The translations under genes and the position numbers were made by a program. From NCBI RefSeq assembly GCF_017874575.1, contig NZ_JAGGLU010000004.1, forward strand, positions 110,024 to 174,023: a stretch of DNA of 64,000 nucleotides. Direction: 5' to 3'. Within the stretch, counting starts at the first letter, position 1. The number at the start of each line of letters is the position of its first letter. The notes beneath the pieces are model-generated. The model ran no database searches. It saw only the letters and a list, made by a program, of their open reading frames with translations, and was not told the DNA's origin. This DNA comes from Lactobacillus colini (GTDB lineage Bacteria > Bacillota > Bacilli > Lactobacillales > Lactobacillaceae). This document shows, in pieces, positions 10,271-23,939 of the stretch.

Positions 10271-10882
10271 ATGTCAAGATATACTGGCCCAAGTTGGAAG
10301 CGTTCAAGACGTTTAGGTATTTCTCTTTCCGGTACTGGTAAGGAACTTAGCCGTCGTAACTATGCACCTGGTGATCATGGCCCTAATAATCGTGCTAAGG
10401 TTTCAGAATATGGTCAACAATTAAAAGAAAAGCAAAAGTTACGTTGGATGTTTGGCTTGAACGAACGTCAATTCCAAAACTTATTCATCCGTGCTGGTAA
10501 GATCCGTGAAGGTAAGCACGGTGTTAACTTTATGGCTTTACTTGAAAGTCGTTTAGACAATATCGTTTATCGTTTAGGATTGGCTGTTACTAGAGAACAA
10601 GCTCGTCAACTTGTTAACCATGGTCACATCTTAGTAAACGGCAAACGTGTTGACATTCCTTCTTACGAAGTTAAGCCTGGTGACGAAGTAAGCTTAAGAG
10701 AAAAATCAAAGAACTTACAACAAGTTAAGGATGCTCTTGAAGCAGTTACTGCTCGTCCCGCATTCGTATCATTTGACGAAAGTAAGATGACTGGTACTTT
10801 AGTACGTCTTCCAGAACGTGATGAAATGGAACCTGAAATTGACGAAGCCCTTGTTGTTGAATGGTACAACAAGAAACTTTAA
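10271..10882 (+). CDS. rpsD: 30S ribosomal protein S4
   Basis: 203 residues, full length for bacterial S4. It has the N-terminal region typical of S4 ([16 protein letters not shown]) and a central S4 RNA-binding domain (about 93-155, [11 protein letters not shown]). It is a primary 16S rRNA binder that nucleates 30S assembly. It is monocistronic: its own promoter and structured leader lie upstream and a strong terminator follows. GGAGG lies eight bases upstream of the ATG. Confidence 0.98.
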   Translation: MSRYTGPSWKRSRRLGISLSGTGKELSRRNYAPGDHGPNNRAKVSEYGQQLKEKQKLRWMFGLNERQFQNLFIRAGKIREGKHGVNFMALLESRLDNIVYRLGLAVTREQARQLVNHGHILVNGKRVDIPSYEVKPGDEVSLREKSKNLQQVKDALEAVTARPAFVSFDESKMTGTLVRLPERDEMEPEIDEALVVEWYNKKL

Positions 10883-10901
10883 TTTTTTGGCTTCTATTAC
10901 A

Positions 10902-10931
10902 AGTCCCTCCCTGTGGGTGGGGCTTTTTTTT
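10902..10931 (+). terminator. Terminator after rpsD
   Basis: GC-rich stem (CCCTCCC with GGGTGGGG) followed by eight T. Confidence 0.9.
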
Positions 10932-10993
10932 GCCCAAAATTTCTTAAAATTGTTACACTAGTAAGTGTAATAATTTTATAAGAGGTGACAATT

Positions 10994-11467
10994 ATGACTG
11001 AAGATTTAAATCAAAGATTAGAGCAAGCATCTCTAAATGGAGGCGTTCCACAAACTAAGCCTGATGAAAGGCGACGATTCTTAGGTTCATTGAGAGAACG
11101 AGCTTTAGTTAGGATGACTGTTGCACAAACTCAACAAGACAAATGGCAAAAAGTATTCTTAGATCATCTTAAAGATTATCAAGACTATACTATCTTAATT
11201 AATGGAAAGATGCCCCAGAATAACTTTATTAGTAAATTAATGGGTGATTGTGCTTCACTTAACGAAAAATTTACAATCGTTAGTGATAATACTGCTCAAA
11301 CTGATCCTGATGCAACCGGTGTTCTAGTAGTATCCCAAAGCGCTATTAACAGAATGAGAATTGAAATTAACCAGGTCTATGCTCCTGAATTCCCTACCGA
11401 AAAACTAGCAGCGCCTAAGAAACATAAACACAACATATTAGAAAAAATATTTGGTAAAAAAGATTAA
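10994..11467 (+). CDS. YueI-like protein (DUF1694)
   Basis: 157 residues, cytoplasmic, with no membrane segment. The core (LGSLRERALVRMT near the N-terminus, then TILINGKMP and ATGVLVVSQSA) matches the YueI/DUF1694 family of Firmicutes, whose biochemical role is not established as far as I know. I chose the ATG at 10994 because AGAGGTG lies seven bases upstream; an upstream GTG at 10985 falls inside that ribosome site. The stop is two bases from the rarA start, so the two are probably co-transcribed. The C-terminal tail is lysine-rich. Confidence 0.8.
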   Translation: MTEDLNQRLEQASLNGGVPQTKPDERRRFLGSLRERALVRMTVAQTQQDKWQKVFLDHLKDYQDYTILINGKMPQNNFISKLMGDCASLNEKFTIVSDNTAQTDPDATGVLVVSQSAINRMRIEINQVYAPEFPTEKLAAPKKHKHNILEKIFGKKD

Positions 11468-11469
11468 TC

Positions 11470-12783
11470 ATGCAACCATTAGCATATAGAATGCGGCCTA
11501 CGAATTTAGATGAAGTTGTTGGCCAGCAGCATCTCGTAGGACCTGGAAAAATTATTCGTCGTATGGTCGAAGCCAAATTACTGTCCTCTATAATTTTATA
11601 TGGACCACCTGGCATCGGTAAGACTAGTATTGCCAGCGCAATTGCTGGTTCGACTAAATACGCCTTTAGGAAGTTAAATGCCGCCACTGATAGTAAAAAA
11701 GACCTTCAAATTGTAGCTGAAGAAGGTAAGATGAGCGGTACTGTTATCTTACTTTTAGACGAAATTCATCGTTTAGATAAAATTAAGCAAGATTTCCTAC
11801 TCCCCTTACTTGAATCAGGCCAGATTATCCTCATTGGTGCTACAACAGAGAATCCTTACATCTCTATCTCTCCTGCTATTCGGTCACGGTGTCAAATTTT
11901 TGAGTTGCAGCGCTTAGCAGAAGCAGATGTCAGCAAGGCAATCAATCGGGCTCTTTTAGATAAAGACAAGGGCTTAGGAAAATATAATATTGAACTTACC
12001 GACGACGCGCGTAAGATTTTAATTGAAAAAGGCAATGGCGATCTGCGATCAACATTAAATGGGCTAGAATTAGCTGTTGTCTCTACTAAGCAAGAATTAG
12101 AAAATGCTGGCAAAGAAACAAGCAAAATTACTATTAGCAAGACTGAAATGGCTGATTCTTTGCAAATGAAAAGCCAAGATTATGACAGTCATGGTGATAG
12201 TCATTACGACTTGATATCTGCTTTTCAAAAATCAATTCGAGGCTCTGATACTGATGCTGCTTTGTATTATCTAGCACAGTTATGTGAATCAGGCGACTTG
12301 ATCTCAATCTGTCGCAGACTTACAGTTATTGCTTACGAAGATATTGGCTTAGCTAATCCACCAGCTTGTCAACGCGCCATCACTGCTATTCAGGCTTCCC
12401 AAACCATTGGCCTGCCTGAAGCTAGGATTGCTTTAGCTAACGCAGTAATTGAACTGTGCTTATCTCCTAAAAGTAATAGCGCAATTACGGCAATTGATAA
12501 AGCAATTGATGACGTTAGAAATAAAAAGAATGATCCAATTCCCAACAGCTTAAAAGATGCTCACTATCTAGGTGCTAAAAAATTAAATCATGGTGTTTCT
12601 TACATTTATCCCCACTCTTATCCTAATGATTGGATTCCACAACAGTATTTGCCAACTAACTTAGTAGGCTCTTCTTACTTTAATCCTAAAGGTAACTCTA
12701 AATTCGAACAAGCTCTTAAAAATCAATATCATAGCTTAAAAAAAATGCAGTCCGATGGTCTAAGAAAAAATAGCCACGGTTAA
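11470..12783 (+). CDS. rarA: Replication-associated recombination protein A (MgsA family AAA+ ATPase)
   Basis: 437 residues. Walker A GPPGIGKTS and Walker B LLLDEIHR are followed by a sensor region and the MgsA C-terminal tetramerisation domain (about 250-430). RarA/MgsA acts at stalled replication forks as a clamp-loader-like ATPase. It follows the yueI-like gene with a two-base gap. A 6S RNA gene lies immediately downstream, matching the B. subtilis arrangement where 6S-1 RNA neighbours the rarA homologue yrvN. Confidence 0.95.
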   Translation: MQPLAYRMRPTNLDEVVGQQHLVGPGKIIRRMVEAKLLSSIILYGPPGIGKTSIASAIAGSTKYAFRKLNAATDSKKDLQIVAEEGKMSGTVILLLDEIHRLDKIKQDFLLPLLESGQIILIGATTENPYISISPAIRSRCQIFELQRLAEADVSKAINRALLDKDKGLGKYNIELTDDARKILIEKGNGDLRSTLNGLELAVVSTKQELENAGKETSKITISKTEMADSLQMKSQDYDSHGDSHYDLISAFQKSIRGSDTDAALYYLAQLCESGDLISICRRLTVIAYEDIGLANPPACQRAITAIQASQTIGLPEARIALANAVIELCLSPKSNSAITAIDKAIDDVRNKKNDPIPNSLKDAHYLGAKKLNHGVSYIYPHSYPNDWIPQQYLPTNLVGSSYFNPKGNSKFEQALKNQYHSLKKMQSDGLRKNSHG

Positions 12784-12788
12784 ATTTA

Positions 12789-12816
12789 TTGACAAGAAGA
12801 CATAATTTGCTAAAAT
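12789..12816 (+). promoter_or_regulatory. Promoter of 6S RNA
   Basis: TTGACA, 16-base spacer ending in TGC (extended -10), then TAAAAT. Confidence 0.75.
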
Positions 12817-12822
12817 ATATTA

Positions 12823-13011
12823 TGGTCTGAGTTGATCGTGAAGTTTAATAATAAAGTTGACCGATCAAACAATAGACGTTGGAACTTATGAATAACTACC
12901 GAATCGGAATGCTAGCTAGTTCTAGAATCCATATTCGCTGCGACATAGGTTCAAATTTTGAACACTGCGGGTTCAACAAGCGTCATTATTCGAATCGTCA
13001 ACTCAGATTTC
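12823..13011 (+). ncRNA. ssrS: 6S RNA (RNA polymerase-binding RNA)
   Basis: An approximately 190-base transcript whose ends pair: CTGAGTTGA (12827-12835) with TCAACTCAG (12998-13006). The interior can form the long irregular hairpin with a central bubble typical of 6S RNA. A strong promoter lies directly upstream and a terminator directly downstream, and there is no credible reading frame. Neighbouring rarA is a known 6S context in Firmicutes. 6S RNA mimics an open promoter and sequesters the housekeeping RNA polymerase in stationary phase. The identification is by structure, size and location. Confidence 0.82.
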
Positions 13012-13022
13012 TTTTGAATTTC

Positions 13023-13047
13023 AAAAAGCGGCTTCGGCCGCTTTTTT
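13023..13047 (+). terminator. Terminator after 6S RNA
   Basis: AAAAAGCGGC-TTCG-GCCGCTTTTTT: a stable tetraloop hairpin with a T run. Confidence 0.92.
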
Positions 13048-13074
13048 CATATCAAATTTATCTGGAGAATTTTT

Positions 13075-13359
13075 ATGACAGTAAAGATTTTAATGCTTAT
13101 ATTTATTATTTTTCTTTTCTTAACTGCTTGGTATTACTTCTTCGCCCTTAACCAAGAGAAGTTCATAATTTTTGATATTAGTCAGAACTACAAGATAAAA
13201 AGACTAATTAAAACGACCGCTATTAGCTTGATAATAATGGGATTTATTGGGGTTATTATTTTATTCACGCTAAGTAAATATTATAATTTCATTACCCTAT
13301 TTATCAGTGCTGTAATTATGACTATCTTTTCTTTCAGATTTACTAATTTAAATAATTAG
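13075..13359 (+). CDS. Small integral membrane protein of unknown function
   Basis: 94 residues with three hydrophobic segments (about 4-24, 46-67 and 70-88) separated by a short basic loop (YKIKRLIKT). GGAG lies upstream of the ATG at sensible spacing, and the gene sits just after the 6S terminator. I do not recognise the family. Base composition matches the neighbours. It may be transcribed by read-through from 6S RNA or from a weak local promoter. Confidence 0.6.
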   Translation: MTVKILMLIFIIFLFLTAWYYFFALNQEKFIIFDISQNYKIKRLIKTTAISLIIMGFIGVIILFTLSKYYNFITLFISAVIMTIFSFRFTNLNN

Positions 13360-13411
13360 TTTGAATTGCCCAATTTTTGGTAAAATATAAGTGAGAAAGG
13401 TGGTCAACATC

Positions 13412-13888
13412 ATGTTAAAACAATATAAACACATTCAAGTTGCAGTTGATGGCTCAAAAGAAGCTGAGGTTGCCTTCAATAAAGCTGTAGAAGTTGCTAA
13501 GAGAAATGGAGCCAAGCTTGAAATCTTGCATGTAGTCGATACACGAGCATTCCAAGATGTTTCTAGCTTCGATTCTGCAATGGTTGAACAAGTTTCAAAA
13601 GAAGCTCAAGATAAGATTAAGGACTATTACCAAAGCGCTTTAGATACTGGAGTTAAAGAAGTTAACTATTCAATAGAATTTGGTTCACCTAAAAATATCA
13701 TCGCTCATTCCTTCCCGGATAAACATGATATAGATTTAATTATCCTGGGTGCTACCGGTTTAAATGCAGTCGAAAGATTATTGATTGGTAGTGTCACTGA
13801 ATACGTAACTAGAACTTCAGAGTACGATGTGCTGGTAATTCGTCAACCTGAAGCTCAAAAAGCAGATATTCAAAAGAATCAAGAATAA
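13412..13888 (+). CDS. Universal stress protein (UspA family)
   Basis: 158 residues with the Usp fold: an N-terminal beta strand with the conserved aspartate (IQVAVDGSKEAE), and the ATP-binding C-terminal motif GATGLNAVERLLIGSVTEYV, close to the family consensus G-x2-G-x9-G-[ST]. Usp proteins are induced by starvation and stress and bind ATP or form dimers; the specific role is unknown. I chose the ATG at 13412 because GAAAGG lies about ten bases upstream; a GTG at 13391 precedes that site. An extended -10 (TGG-TAAAAT) lies at about 13376-13386. Confidence 0.9.
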   Translation: MLKQYKHIQVAVDGSKEAEVAFNKAVEVAKRNGAKLEILHVVDTRAFQDVSSFDSAMVEQVSKEAQDKIKDYYQSALDTGVKEVNYSIEFGSPKNIIAHSFPDKHDIDLIILGATGLNAVERLLIGSVTEYVTRTSEYDVLVIRQPEAQKADIQKNQE

Positions 13889-13893
13889 AAACA

Positions 13894-13931
13894 AAAAATA
13901 CAGTAGAAGTTAAAATTCTACTGTATTTTTG
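13894..13931. terminator. Bidirectional terminator after the usp gene
   Basis: Inverted repeat TACAGTAGAA/TTCTACTGTA flanked by A and T runs. Confidence 0.85.
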
Positions 13932-14005
13932 TCTTTATTTAGACTTTCCTGACAGGAGTTCTGGTCTCTGAGCTAGTTCTACATAAAATGTATTTTATTC
14001 CCACA

Positions 14006-14035
14006 TAAAAAGCAACATATCTAAAAGATAAGTTG
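14006..14035 (-). terminator. Terminator after rodA
   Basis: Imperfect stem AGCAACTTATCT/AGATATGTTGCT followed by T in the minus-strand direction. Confidence 0.7.
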
Positions 14036-14069
14036 CTATCATGATATTATAAAGGCTTTATTAATTTAA

Positions 14070-15263
14070 TCAAAAGTCACCAGCGGTACTAAACATATAA
14101 TCTCTATGGTGCCATTTCATTGATAGGATTAATCCTACACCTACCATATTACTTAATAAGGCCGATCCACCTTGAGAAACAAATGGTAACGGAATACCTG
14201 TTAATGGTAAAACATCAATACCCATGCCAATATTTTCAAAAATATGGAATAAGAGCATCATGATGATACCAGTAGAAATATAAGAATAAAAGGCATTCCT
14301 AGTTTCAAAGGTAATATCTACCATCTTATAAATTAAGTAAAAGTAAATCAAAATTAAGGCACAACTACCTACAAAACCAAACGATTCCGCAATGACAGAG
14401 AATATCATATCTGACGTTCTAACTGGTACATAGACGCTTACTTTACCAAAACCTGCACCAAATAGTTGACCTGATCCAATAGCCTTCATACTCTGCCATA
14501 ACTGGTAGGCTCCAGATGAAGTATCTGCATAAGGTCTTAACCATGAATTAATTCTTTGAAATTGATATGCCTTAAAGCCAAAATTGCCTAAAACCACTTG
14601 GCCCCAATCAGTAGTAACAAGCAATATTGCAGTAGCTCCAATAGCTGCAGCCACTATTGCAACTGGAACAATAATCTTCCAAGAAATTCCTGAAACTAAA
14701 ATTACTCCTACTACGATTGCAAAGAATACCAGCATAGTTCCAAAGTCATTTTGCAACTTCAGTAACACTGCCACTGGAAGCAACCATGCGGCAATCTTTG
14801 CCAGTAAAATCCAATCATTTTTGATTGTATGTGAGTACAAGGCATTATGCTTTTCAACGACACGGGCCAACATTAGGATAAATGCTGGCTTCATAATCTC
14901 TGATGGTTGGAACGTTAGTGGCCCTAGCTTAAACCAACTCTTAGCACCTGTACTTTGAAAAGTTTCTCGGTTATACAAAAACAATACAGCAATTAAAAGT
15001 ACTATCCCCACACCGTAAACTATCGGTGCGACTCGATATAATTGATCTGCATCAAATTGCATCACAAAAATAATTAAAACAACTGATATTACATACCAAA
15101 TTGCTTGCGAAGCTACCATCTTAACTGGTGAACCCACTGAGGAATCATTAGCTGCGGCAACCCAAATTGCATATAAACTAATAACAGCTAGTATTGCAAC
15201 TGGGATAGCTATGCCCCATGCAATTCGATCATACCAAGCTGCTTTTTTTTCAACTTTTGCCAT
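14070..15263 (-). CDS. rodA: Rod-shape SEDS glycosyltransferase RodA
   Basis: 397 residues, about ten transmembrane segments, of the FtsW/RodA/SpoVE (SEDS) family that polymerises peptidoglycan strands during elongation. Recognisable stretches are LTFQPSEIMKPAFILM, QNDFGTMLVF and the C-terminal PLTGIPLPFVSQGGSALLSN. Assignment to RodA rather than FtsW rests on context: it ends a cluster with mreB, and no division genes are nearby. It lies 23 bases after a DUF2969 gene and is probably in the same unit. Confidence 0.9.
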   Translation of the reverse strand: MAKVEKKAAWYDRIAWGIAIPVAILAVISLYAIWVAAANDSSVGSPVKMVASQAIWYVISVVLIIFVMQFDADQLYRVAPIVYGVGIVLLIAVLFLYNRETFQSTGAKSWFKLGPLTFQPSEIMKPAFILMLARVVEKHNALYSHTIKNDWILLAKIAAWLLPVAVLLKLQNDFGTMLVFFAIVVGVILVSGISWKIIVPVAIVAAAIGATAILLVTTDWGQVVLGNFGFKAYQFQRINSWLRPYADTSSGAYQLWQSMKAIGSGQLFGAGFGKVSVYVPVRTSDMIFSVIAESFGFVGSCALILIYFYLIYKMVDITFETRNAFYSYISTGIIMMLLFHIFENIGMGIDVLPLTGIPLPFVSQGGSALLSNMVGVGLILSMKWHHRDYMFSTAGDF

Positions 15264-15286
15264 GAATAATTCCTAACTTATTATTT

Positions 15287-15514
15287 TTATTTTTCGTGTA
15301 AAGTGAAGTATGAAAGTAATTCATTAATTGCACTTTCTAGAGTTTTAGAGTAAAGACTGTGCTTATTCTTACTAGATACTGCACGATAGCGTTCCTCAAC
15401 TTGTTCAATTACACCAATTGAACGCTTACCAGGAATAATTACTTCCCAAGTAGGATTAGCTACACCTTTTTTTTCATTTACTTCAATATCAATACTTTCA
15501 AGTTTTCTCGACAT
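15287..15514 (-). CDS. DUF2969 family small protein
   Basis: 75 residues, soluble, charged, with a small beta-rich core (NPTWEVIIPGKRSIGVIEQ). It resembles the DUF2969 family of lactobacilli and relatives. Function unknown. It sits between yidD (nine bases away) and rodA on the same strand, suggesting a link to envelope growth, which is inference from the neighbourhood only. Confidence 0.75.
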   Translation of the reverse strand: MSRKLESIDIEVNEKKGVANPTWEVIIPGKRSIGVIEQVEERYRAVSSKNKHSLYSKTLESAINELLSYFTLHEK

Positions 15515-15522
15515 AATATCTC

Positions 15523-15813
15523 CTATTTGTGTTTGTGAAAAGCTTCAGCAATTATTGGATCCTCATAACGTTCTGGATGAGGATTACGCCTAAGAGTAAA
15601 ATTATCTGGAACAGGATCCACACCACCTCTAATAAAGGGATTACACCGAATAATACGCGATACTCCCATAATTAACCCTAAAATAGCACCATGCTTCTTC
15701 AATGCGGTTATCATATACGACGAACATGTCGGATAATATCTACATGATGGTGGTAGAGCTGGTGAAATTATCTTCTGATAAATTCTAACTAAGCCAATCA
15801 AAATCTTCTTCAT
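15523..15813 (-). CDS. yidD: Membrane protein insertion efficiency factor YidD
   Basis: 96 residues. It shows the highly conserved YidD core: [11 protein letters not shown], a cysteine-rich [19 protein letters not shown], and [14 protein letters not shown]. YidD is a peripheral membrane protein thought to assist YidC-dependent insertion. It lies within the mreB-rodA cluster, with eleven bases to the upstream gene. Length is typical. Confidence 0.95.
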   Translation of the reverse strand: MKKILIGLVRIYQKIISPALPPSCRYYPTCSSYMITALKKHGAILGLIMGVSRIIRCNPFIRGGVDPVPDNFTLRRNPHPERYEDPIIAEAFHKHK

Positions 15814-15824
15814 TATACAATATC

Positions 15825-16010
15825 TTAACTTAAAAATTGAAACAATTTAGCCCATGTGGAAGGAAAGAATATCGCAAACGGATTCGATCCTGCAACTCCA
15901 CAGCCTACAAAAGCACCAATAATCAAGGCTAGCAAAAGATATAATATTACTTTACCTATTTGCTTTAAATGTTTCAATAAAATAGCTGAATTAAAAACTT
16001 TATTATCCAT
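15825..16010 (-). CDS. EpuA-like single-pass membrane protein (DNA-directed RNA polymerase subunit beta family)
   Basis: 61 residues with one long hydrophobic helix (about 19-40) followed by a short extracellular tail with [13 protein letters not shown]. It resembles the EpuA family, often labelled DNA-directed RNA polymerase subunit beta in databases, although the protein itself is a tiny membrane protein and that label says little about function. It lies two bases after mreB and just before yidD, so it probably works in the envelope. Confidence 0.72.
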   Translation of the reverse strand: MDNKVFNSAILLKHLKQIGKVILYLLLALIIGAFVGCGVAGSNPFAIFFPSTWAKLFQFLS

Positions 16011-16012
16011 AA

Positions 16013-17005
16013 TTAGCGTTTCTTGGTATGTTGTTCAATGTTTTGTAATAAAATTCCGGTCCCTAAAGCTACAGCTTCTAATGGATCATCTGCTGTTAGA
16101 ACAGGAACTTGAAGATAATAAGTAATTAAACTATCCATATTTCTAAGCAGTGCCCCACCACCGGTTAACATAATACCGCGATCAATAATATCAGCGGAGA
16201 GTTCCGGCGGAGTTTGTTCTAGAACTTCTTTTGTGGCTGCTACAATCGACATTAATCCATCTTGCAAAGCAACCTGAATTTCTGGAGCAGTAATTGTAAT
16301 TTGCTTAGGTAAGCCATCAACAATATCACGACCTCTAACAGTCATCGACTTATCAGGGTCAGGCTTAAATGCAGCCCCAATTTGAATTTTAATTTGTTCT
16401 GCGGTTCTCTGACCAATTAGCAGATTCTTCTCATTTTTAATATAGCTGATAATTGCTCTACTCATTGCATCTCCTGCCCATTGTAATGAGCGGGAAGTTA
16501 CAATCTCTCCCATAGATAAAATAGCAATGTCGGTAGTACCACCACCAATATCAATTACCATATTACCTTGGGGCTTAAATATATCTAGCCCTGCACCAAC
16601 AGCTGCAACTTTAGGTTCAAAGTCAAGATAAACTTGACCTCCACCAGACTTCTCCGCAGCTTGAATTATTGCTTTTTGTTCAATTGAAGTTATTCCAGTT
16701 GGTGCACAAATTAAAATATTAGGTTTAGACATAAAACCTTTAACATTTAATTTTTCAATGAAATAACTTAACATTTCTTCTGTAATATCAAAATCCGCAA
16801 TAACACCATTCTTAAGTGGGCGAATTACACGAATATTCCCAGGGGTACGTCCTACCATCTCATAGGCGTCAGTTCCCACTGCGACAACTTTATCGGTATT
16901 AGTATCTACAGCTACAACAGACGGTTCGTTTAAAACTATTCCTTTACCTGATAAGTTAATCAGTACATTAGCTGTTCCTAAATCGATTCCTATATCTCTT
17001 GCCAC
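16013..17005 (-). CDS. mreB: MreB/Mbl actin-like cell shape protein
   Basis: 330 residues of the bacterial actin family. Nucleotide-binding motifs are GIDLGTANVLI (phosphate 1), DIGGGTTDIAIL (phosphate 2) and LTGGGALL (adenosine). It forms membrane filaments that steer lateral wall synthesis by RodA. The GTG start at 17003-17005 follows GGAGG with normal spacing. Its position after the atp operon and DUF1146 corresponds to the Mbl/MreBH-type paralogue of other Firmicutes rather than the mreBCD locus, so mbl is an equally good name. Confidence 0.93.
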   Translation of the reverse strand: MARDIGIDLGTANVLINLSGKGIVLNEPSVVAVDTNTDKVVAVGTDAYEMVGRTPGNIRVIRPLKNGVIADFDITEEMLSYFIEKLNVKGFMSKPNILICAPTGITSIEQKAIIQAAEKSGGGQVYLDFEPKVAAVGAGLDIFKPQGNMVIDIGGGTTDIAILSMGEIVTSRSLQWAGDAMSRAIISYIKNEKNLLIGQRTAEQIKIQIGAAFKPDPDKSMTVRGRDIVDGLPKQITITAPEIQVALQDGLMSIVAATKEVLEQTPPELSADIIDRGIMLTGGGALLRNMDSLITYYLQVPVLTADDPLEAVALGTGILLQNIEQHTKKR

Positions 17006-17098
17006 GTTTGTGCCTCCAGTATTTAATCAATAAAAATTGTAACACAAAAGTGCGATTACTTTAAGAATTACCATTAACTTAGCTATTCTTAATATTTT

Positions 17099-17329
17099 CT
17101 AAAACAATAGTTTTAAGGCAATTGATTGATCTATCAATGCTAACAAAAATTGAGCTACTAAGTATCCTAATGCAATTGCTAAAAATAATAAAAATGCCTG
17201 AATTTCAAAAGTATGACCCTTTCTAAAGAATTTATCAACTCGTAAAGACTTTACAATTCTAAAGGAAATACCAATAGTTATCAAATACGTAATTATACTA
17301 ACTAAAGCATGTGCTCCAACTTGTTTCAT
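17099..17329 (-). CDS. DUF1146 (YwzB-like) membrane protein
   Basis: 76 residues with two transmembrane helices (about 8-24 and 44-66) joined by a basic loop. It matches DUF1146/YwzB, a Firmicutes family usually found between the ATP synthase operon and mbl, as here. Function unknown. A terminator after atpC precedes it, so expression depends on read-through or a weak own promoter. Confidence 0.8.
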   Translation of the reverse strand: MKQVGAHALVSIITYLITIGISFRIVKSLRVDKFFRKGHTFEIQAFLLFLAIALGYLVAQFLLALIDQSIALKLLF

Positions 17330-17350
17330 TTTTACTCCATTTATTACATA

Positions 17351-17381
17351 AAAAAGGGCCGACTTAAAGTCCGCCCTTTAA
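17351..17381 (-). terminator. Terminator of the atp operon
   Basis: Stem AAAGGGC-GGACTT/AAGTC-GGCCCTTT followed by T in the minus-strand direction, directly after atpC. Confidence 0.88.
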
Positions 17382-17386
17382 TTATA

Positions 17387-17827
17387 TTACTTACCGTAAT
17401 TATCATGAACATTTAATCTGTTAACGGCACGACGTAAAGCAATTTGAGCTTCAAGATATTCTCTATCATTGTGCTTGGCTTCTGCTTCGCGCATATGTTC
17501 TTGTGCACGTTCCTTAGCTGATTGAGCACGTTGAACATCAATATTTCGAGCTCTTTCAGCACTATCGGCAATAATGGTAGCTACATTATCAGAAAATTCT
17601 ACATAACCACCATTGACCGCAATATGGTCTATGCGATCATTCATGTCATGACCACGCTTGACTTTCACTTCGCCAATAGTTAGTGGTACGACAATTGGCA
17701 AGTGATCATGCATAATTGTAAGATCACCATCAATTGCACGCATTTCCAACATCTTAGCACGATGTGAATAAATTTCGCCATCAGGTGTTACGACGCTTAC
17801 TGTTAAAAGTTTATCTGGTTCTGCCAT
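17387..17827 (-). CDS. atpC: ATP synthase F1 epsilon subunit
   Basis: 146 residues: N-terminal beta sandwich ([23 protein letters not shown]) and C-terminal helical hairpin (about 90-140). It regulates rotation and inhibits ATP hydrolysis in F1. It is the last gene of the atp operon, eleven bases after atpD, and is followed by a strong terminator. Confidence 0.97.
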   Translation of the reverse strand: MAEPDKLLTVSVVTPDGEIYSHRAKMLEMRAIDGDLTIMHDHLPIVVPLTIGEVKVKRGHDMNDRIDHIAVNGGYVEFSDNVATIIADSAERARNIDVQRAQSAKERAQEHMREAEAKHNDREYLEAQIALRRAVNRLNVHDNYGK

Positions 17828-17838
17828 CGCGCATCACC

Positions 17839-19290
<1,452 letters not shown>

Positions 19291-19308
19291 CTACCTCCTT
19301 TTCTATTG

Positions 19309-20256
19309 TTATTCTAAGGCATTAGCACCACCGATAATTTCGGTAATTTCGGTAGTAATTTGTGCCTGTCTAGCTCTATTTAATTTTATCTTCAAACCAG
19401 AAACCACATCATCTGCATTTTTAGACGCACTTTGCATTGCCGTCATTGAACTGGCATGTTCTGCAGTTTTAGCATCCAAAATAGCGCCAAAAATCATAGA
19501 TTTAGCAAATTGTGGCAAAATAGCTTTCAACACAGAATCTATATTGGGCTCAATTAAATAATCTTTAGGCATAGTGTCTTCATGATTAATGTCAATATCA
19601 GAAATTGGCAACATCTTTTCAACACGAAATGCTGAAGTTAATGTATTTACATGGTGAGTATAACAAACATATAGTTCATCATAAACACCATTGAGGTACA
19701 TCTTTACAACAGTTTCAATGACATCTTTAACTTGATCATAACTTGGGACATCATTAATACCGCTATATTCATAAACCACATTAAGATTTTGTTTTTTGAA
19801 AAATTGAGCAGCAACGCTACCCACAGTTAAAATCTTGACATCCTTATTCTCAGCTTCAGAATCTTTAAAAATACTCATCATATTTTTAATGACTTGGCTG
19901 TTATAAGAACCTACTAATCCCCTGTCACCACTAATTACTAAATAACCAGTAGATTTTATTTTCTTGCGAGGCTGAATTAATGATGTTAAAGTTCCCAAAT
20001 TAAAAATATCGGAATAGTCCATCGAGCTAAAACTCTCTGAATCCATTTCAGAACTCGAAAGTTTGCTCAAAATCTGAGAACTCATTAAGTGAGAAACAGT
20101 TGTCCTGATCTTATCATTATAAACAGTGTAGCCTTGGTCCAATTTTTCAGTTTGATTAAGCTTAACTCCAGAAACCATTCTCATGGCTTCAGTTATTTGA
20201 CCAGTTTTTTGGATTGAAGCAATCTTTTTCTTTAGTTCAAGGAGAGATTCTGCCAA
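19309..20256 (-). CDS. atpG: ATP synthase F1 gamma subunit
   Basis: 315 residues, the central rotor shaft: coiled-coil N- and C-terminal helices ([37 protein letters not shown]) enclosing a Rossmann-like domain with [11 protein letters not shown]. The start is a TTG at 20254-20256 behind a strong GAGGAGG. The insert around residues 90-120 makes it slightly longer than the Bacillus subunit. Confidence 0.97.
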   Translation of the reverse strand: MAESLLELKKKIASIQKTGQITEAMRMVSGVKLNQTEKLDQGYTVYNDKIRTTVSHLMSSQILSKLSSSEMDSESFSSMDYSDIFNLGTLTSLIQPRKKIKSTGYLVISGDRGLVGSYNSQVIKNMMSIFKDSEAENKDVKILTVGSVAAQFFKKQNLNVVYEYSGINDVPSYDQVKDVIETVVKMYLNGVYDELYVCYTHHVNTLTSAFRVEKMLPISDIDINHEDTMPKDYLIEPNIDSVLKAILPQFAKSMIFGAILDAKTAEHASSMTAMQSASKNADDVVSGLKIKLNRARQAQITTEITEIIGGANALE

Positions 20257-20273
20257 TGAAAAAACCTCCTCTT

Positions 20274-22350
<2,077 letters not shown>

Positions 22351-22351
<1 letters not shown>

Positions 22352-22851
22352 TAGTCATTCAGCCCCTTGATAAATTGATCTACCAAGTCCTTTTGATCTT
22401 CAGCAGATAAACTTTTAGCAATTACCTTTTCAGCAATCGCTACTGATAAGTCAGCTACTTGATCACGTGCTTCGTTCAAGGCATCTTTCTTAGCTTGAAC
22501 AGCATCGGCATTGGCCTTTTTTCTAATAGCAGCAGCTTCAGAATCCGCATCATTAATAATAGATTGCTTCGTCTTCTCTGCATTACTCTTTGCAGTAGAA
22601 AGAATTTGTGTTGCCTCTTGTTTAGAGTCTTTCAACTCTGCTTCTCTTTGATTAGCTAAAATTTCCGCTTTCTTGCGGTTGCTTTCTGCTTGTTCGATAT
22701 CATCAGTTATCTTCTTACGACGTTTTTCCATCATATCAGTAACTGGTCCCCAAGCAAAATGCTTAACTGCCAACAGAAGAATAGCAAAGATGACAAGGTA
22801 ATAAATCATATCACCTATACCTAACTTCAAGGCTGCAAACATAAATTGCAT
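22351..22851 (-). CDS. atpF: ATP synthase F0 b subunit
   Basis: 166 residues: one N-terminal membrane helix (about 12-28, MIYYLVIFAILLLAVKHF) followed by a long charged helix, forming the peripheral stalk dimer. The ATG at 22849-22851 has AAGGG six bases upstream; a second ATG three codons in is possible. Confidence 0.97.
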
Positions 22852-22897
22852 GTCTTACCCTTCTTTCTAGTAATTACGAATAAATTTAAAACGCGAA

Positions 22898-23847
<950 letters not shown>

Positions 23848-23892
23848 TTCGTGACCTCCCTTCTTGTGCTGAATACCTCAAACACATTTAAA

Positions 23893-23921
23893 ATCATAAC
23901 ACCCAAATTTCACAAATTCAA
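23893..23921 (-). promoter_or_regulatory. Promoter of the atp operon
   Basis: TTGAAT (23916-23921), 17-base spacer, TATGAT (23893-23898) on the minus strand; the only good promoter between upp and atpB. Confidence 0.75.
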
Positions 23922-23939
23922 AGCTTTTTTGAGTACTTT

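Noticed and set aside
11415..11687. Minus-strand frame of 90 codons
   Set aside because: Antisense to the start of rarA; a shadow of its codon pattern.
12879..13151. 90-codon frame downstream of rarA
   Set aside because: It lies in the 6S RNA gene, crosses its terminator and runs into the next gene; no ribosome site or family resemblance.
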